A stretch of 7,256 nucleotides of DNA. Origin: Candidatus Bathyarchaeota archaeon (GTDB lineage: Archaea > Thermoproteota > Bathyarchaeia > Bathyarchaeales > Bathyarchaeaceae). The notes under the pieces are model-generated. The model made no database searches and had not been told where the DNA came from. It was given only the letters and a program-made list of their open reading frames with translations. Every line of letters begins with the position of its first letter. The first letter of the stretch is position 1. Positions 6,148 through 7,256 of this stretch are shown piece after piece. The stretch is taken from NCBI GenBank assembly GCA_003662715.1, contig QMYO01000076.1, forward strand, positions 1-7,256, written 5' to 3'. The position numbers and the translations under genes were made by a program.

Positions 6148-7191
6148 TTGAGATATTCGCGTATGATGGTGGAGGAAATTAAGCTTAGCGGGCAGCCTTT
6201 CCTCGTAGTTGACAACCTCAACTCAATCTGCAAAACTCTAGAAGCACCACCTGAAATATTCGCTAAAGACCTCATAGACGTTGTTCAAGATTCGGATGTT
6301 AAAGCTATAATTGCTTCGGAGCGGGGAAACGATGTTTTGGAGGGAATGGTTGACGGTGTAATCGAAATGACATATGAGCTTCGTGATGGTAGGGTTTTTA
6401 GGAAAATGTTTTTAAGAAAGCTTCACGGCGTTGAAATAGAAACACCAGTATACCACTTCACCTTAAACAAAGGAGAATTCAAATGTTTCTCAATATTAGA
6501 TGTTGGAAAGGTTTTAAAATTCATGTTGAAGAAACCACTACAACTTGAGGGTGAATCTTTCCTAGATAAAATGGTAGATAGATTAGGGGCAAGCTTTGAA
6601 GCCCCCATCCTCCTAATAGAACTTAACACAAATAGTGTTGAAGAGATAAGCCACATTTTCATATCATCGATTACGGCCACATATTTAAGGAAAGGATACT
6701 CAGGTATTATAACACCTATGAGAAGCGACAATGTAACTAGATTCCTAGCTTCACACACAGACATATCAATGAAACTCTCAAACATACACTTCATCTACCC
6801 AAAACTTGAAGAAAGAAAGGACGAAAAATTCCCACAAAATTTCATTGGCACGATTCAGAAAAGCATAGATGAGCTTAGTTCACACTCCCTAATCTTCCTA
6901 ATTTTACGGTACGATTTGCTGAGAGAAATTGTTGGCGGCGACACGGCGAGGAGAATATTGGGAGATTTTTCGTTGAAAATGGCAGGGGACGACATATGCA
7001 TAATTATAACTTCCAATTCAAATAAAATTGGAGGTGAGGAGCTAAGAAAGCGTTGTTCAGCCATCATTAGAGTTTTCGAAGAACATGGAAGAATATTTTG
7101 CTACGGAGAAAAACCATACACACAAATCTACGGAATAACATTTCAAGAGAAAGAAAACAGCATAGAAATCAAATTCACACCCATAACATAG
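6148..7191 (+). CDS. GvpD-like P-loop ATPase, main part (Walker B and C-terminal domain)
   Basis: The frame is open from the GC-rich patch (before 6118) to TAA/TAG at 7191. The nominal TTG at 6148 has no ribosome binding site and is probably not a start, because coding-like sequence (EVLEYSFIPDYLRYSRMM) already precedes it. The Walker B strand QPFLVVDNLNSI follows, with its Asp at about 6211. That is roughly 97 residues after the Walker A Lys, normal spacing for RecA/KaiC-type domains. RVFRKMFLRKLHGVEI and then YHFTLNKGEF match the Lys-(Arg/His)-Gly signature and following strand typical of KaiC and GvpD-like proteins. Later residues (about 130-347 of this piece) form a second alpha/beta region that I do not recognise. 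Joined with the upstream fragment, the protein would be about 457 residues and cytosolic. ATP binding is well supported; the partner and pathway are unknown. Confidence 0.78.
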   Translation: MRYSRMMVEEIKLSGQPFLVVDNLNSICKTLEAPPEIFAKDLIDVVQDSDVKAIIASERGNDVLEGMVDGVIEMTYELRDGRVFRKMFLRKLHGVEIETPVYHFTLNKGEFKCFSILDVGKVLKFMLKKPLQLEGESFLDKMVDRLGASFEAPILLIELNTNSVEEISHIFISSITATYLRKGYSGIITPMRSDNVTRFLASHTDISMKLSNIHFIYPKLEERKDEKFPQNFIGTIQKSIDELSSHSLIFLILRYDLLREIVGGDTARRILGDFSLKMAGDDICIIITSNSNKIGGEELRKRCSAIIRVFEEHGRIFCYGEKPYTQIYGITFQEKENSIEIKFTPIT

Positions 7192-7256
7192 GAAAAAATT
7201 GTAGATACGAGCCTGAATCCAAACTTACTCAACAAGTAGAACGGGAGAGGAGAGGA
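7192..7256. other. Trailing intergenic sequence
   Basis: The last 65 bases carry no feature I can support. The final stretch GGGAGAGGAGAGGA is strongly purine-rich and could be the ribosome binding site of a gene starting just beyond the window. Confidence 0.3.

Noticed and set aside
6423..6794. 123-codon open frame on the minus strand
   Set aside because: It lies fully opposite the well-supported ATPase gene, has no ribosome binding site or recognisable motif, and its translation looks like an antisense shadow.
5817..7191. Gas-vesicle gene cluster
   Set aside because: Only a GvpD-like ATPase fold is present. No small hydrophobic GvpA-like or other gvp genes are found in the window.

Overview
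The window looks like archaeal chromosome or metagenomic contig DNA. It is AT-rich and uses GTG and TTG as well as ATG starts, with purine-rich Shine-Dalgarno sites and AT-rich BRE/TATA-like boxes. It encodes secreted, sequon-rich surface proteins (one with a C-terminal membrane anchor) and a P-loop ATPase resembling the archaeal GvpD/KaiC-like group. I cannot name the lineage from sequence alone; an uncultivated, Thermoproteota-type archaeon is an inference.

Layout. (1) Positions 1-1640, minus strand: a secreted surface protein running off the left edge. It has a signal peptide, about seven FG-GAP/VCBS-like Asp-rich repeats (a likely beta-propeller) and then an Ig-like domain. Its frame is broken near 1272-1323. 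(2) 1641-1748: divergent promoter region. (3) 1749-1949, plus: a 66-residue AbrB/MazE/SpoVT-fold small DNA-binding protein. (4) 1950-2180: intergenic region with an archaeal promoter and two exact tandem copies of TTTGCTACCAAA. (5) 2181-5620, plus: a large membrane-anchored surface protein. It is split into two overlapping frames that join by a -1 shift at an A5 run (4178-4182), giving about 1146 residues: signal peptide, beta-rich N-terminus, a glutamine-amidotransferase/ThuA-like Rossmann domain without an obvious nucleophilic Cys, two Ig-like domains and a C-terminal transmembrane anchor. (6) 5621-5816: intergenic promoter region. (7) 5817-7191, plus: a GvpD-like RecA-superfamily ATPase of about 457 residues. 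It is broken by a GC-only patch ending in eleven Gs (6079-6110) that is foreign to the surrounding composition.

How it may work together (inference). Two surface proteins, transcribed away from each other, flank a small AbrB-like regulator gene. A GCTACCA motif occurs four times in the intergenic DNA around that gene (1683, 2050, 2093, 2105), which suggests a local regulatory circuit over a cell-surface module. No gas-vesicle structural genes are visible, so the GvpD-like name reflects fold and not function.

Caution: all three large genes carry exactly one reading-frame break. Base-calling or assembly error is the simplest common explanation. Recoding, phase variation or decay are alternatives that raw reads or close homologues could separate.
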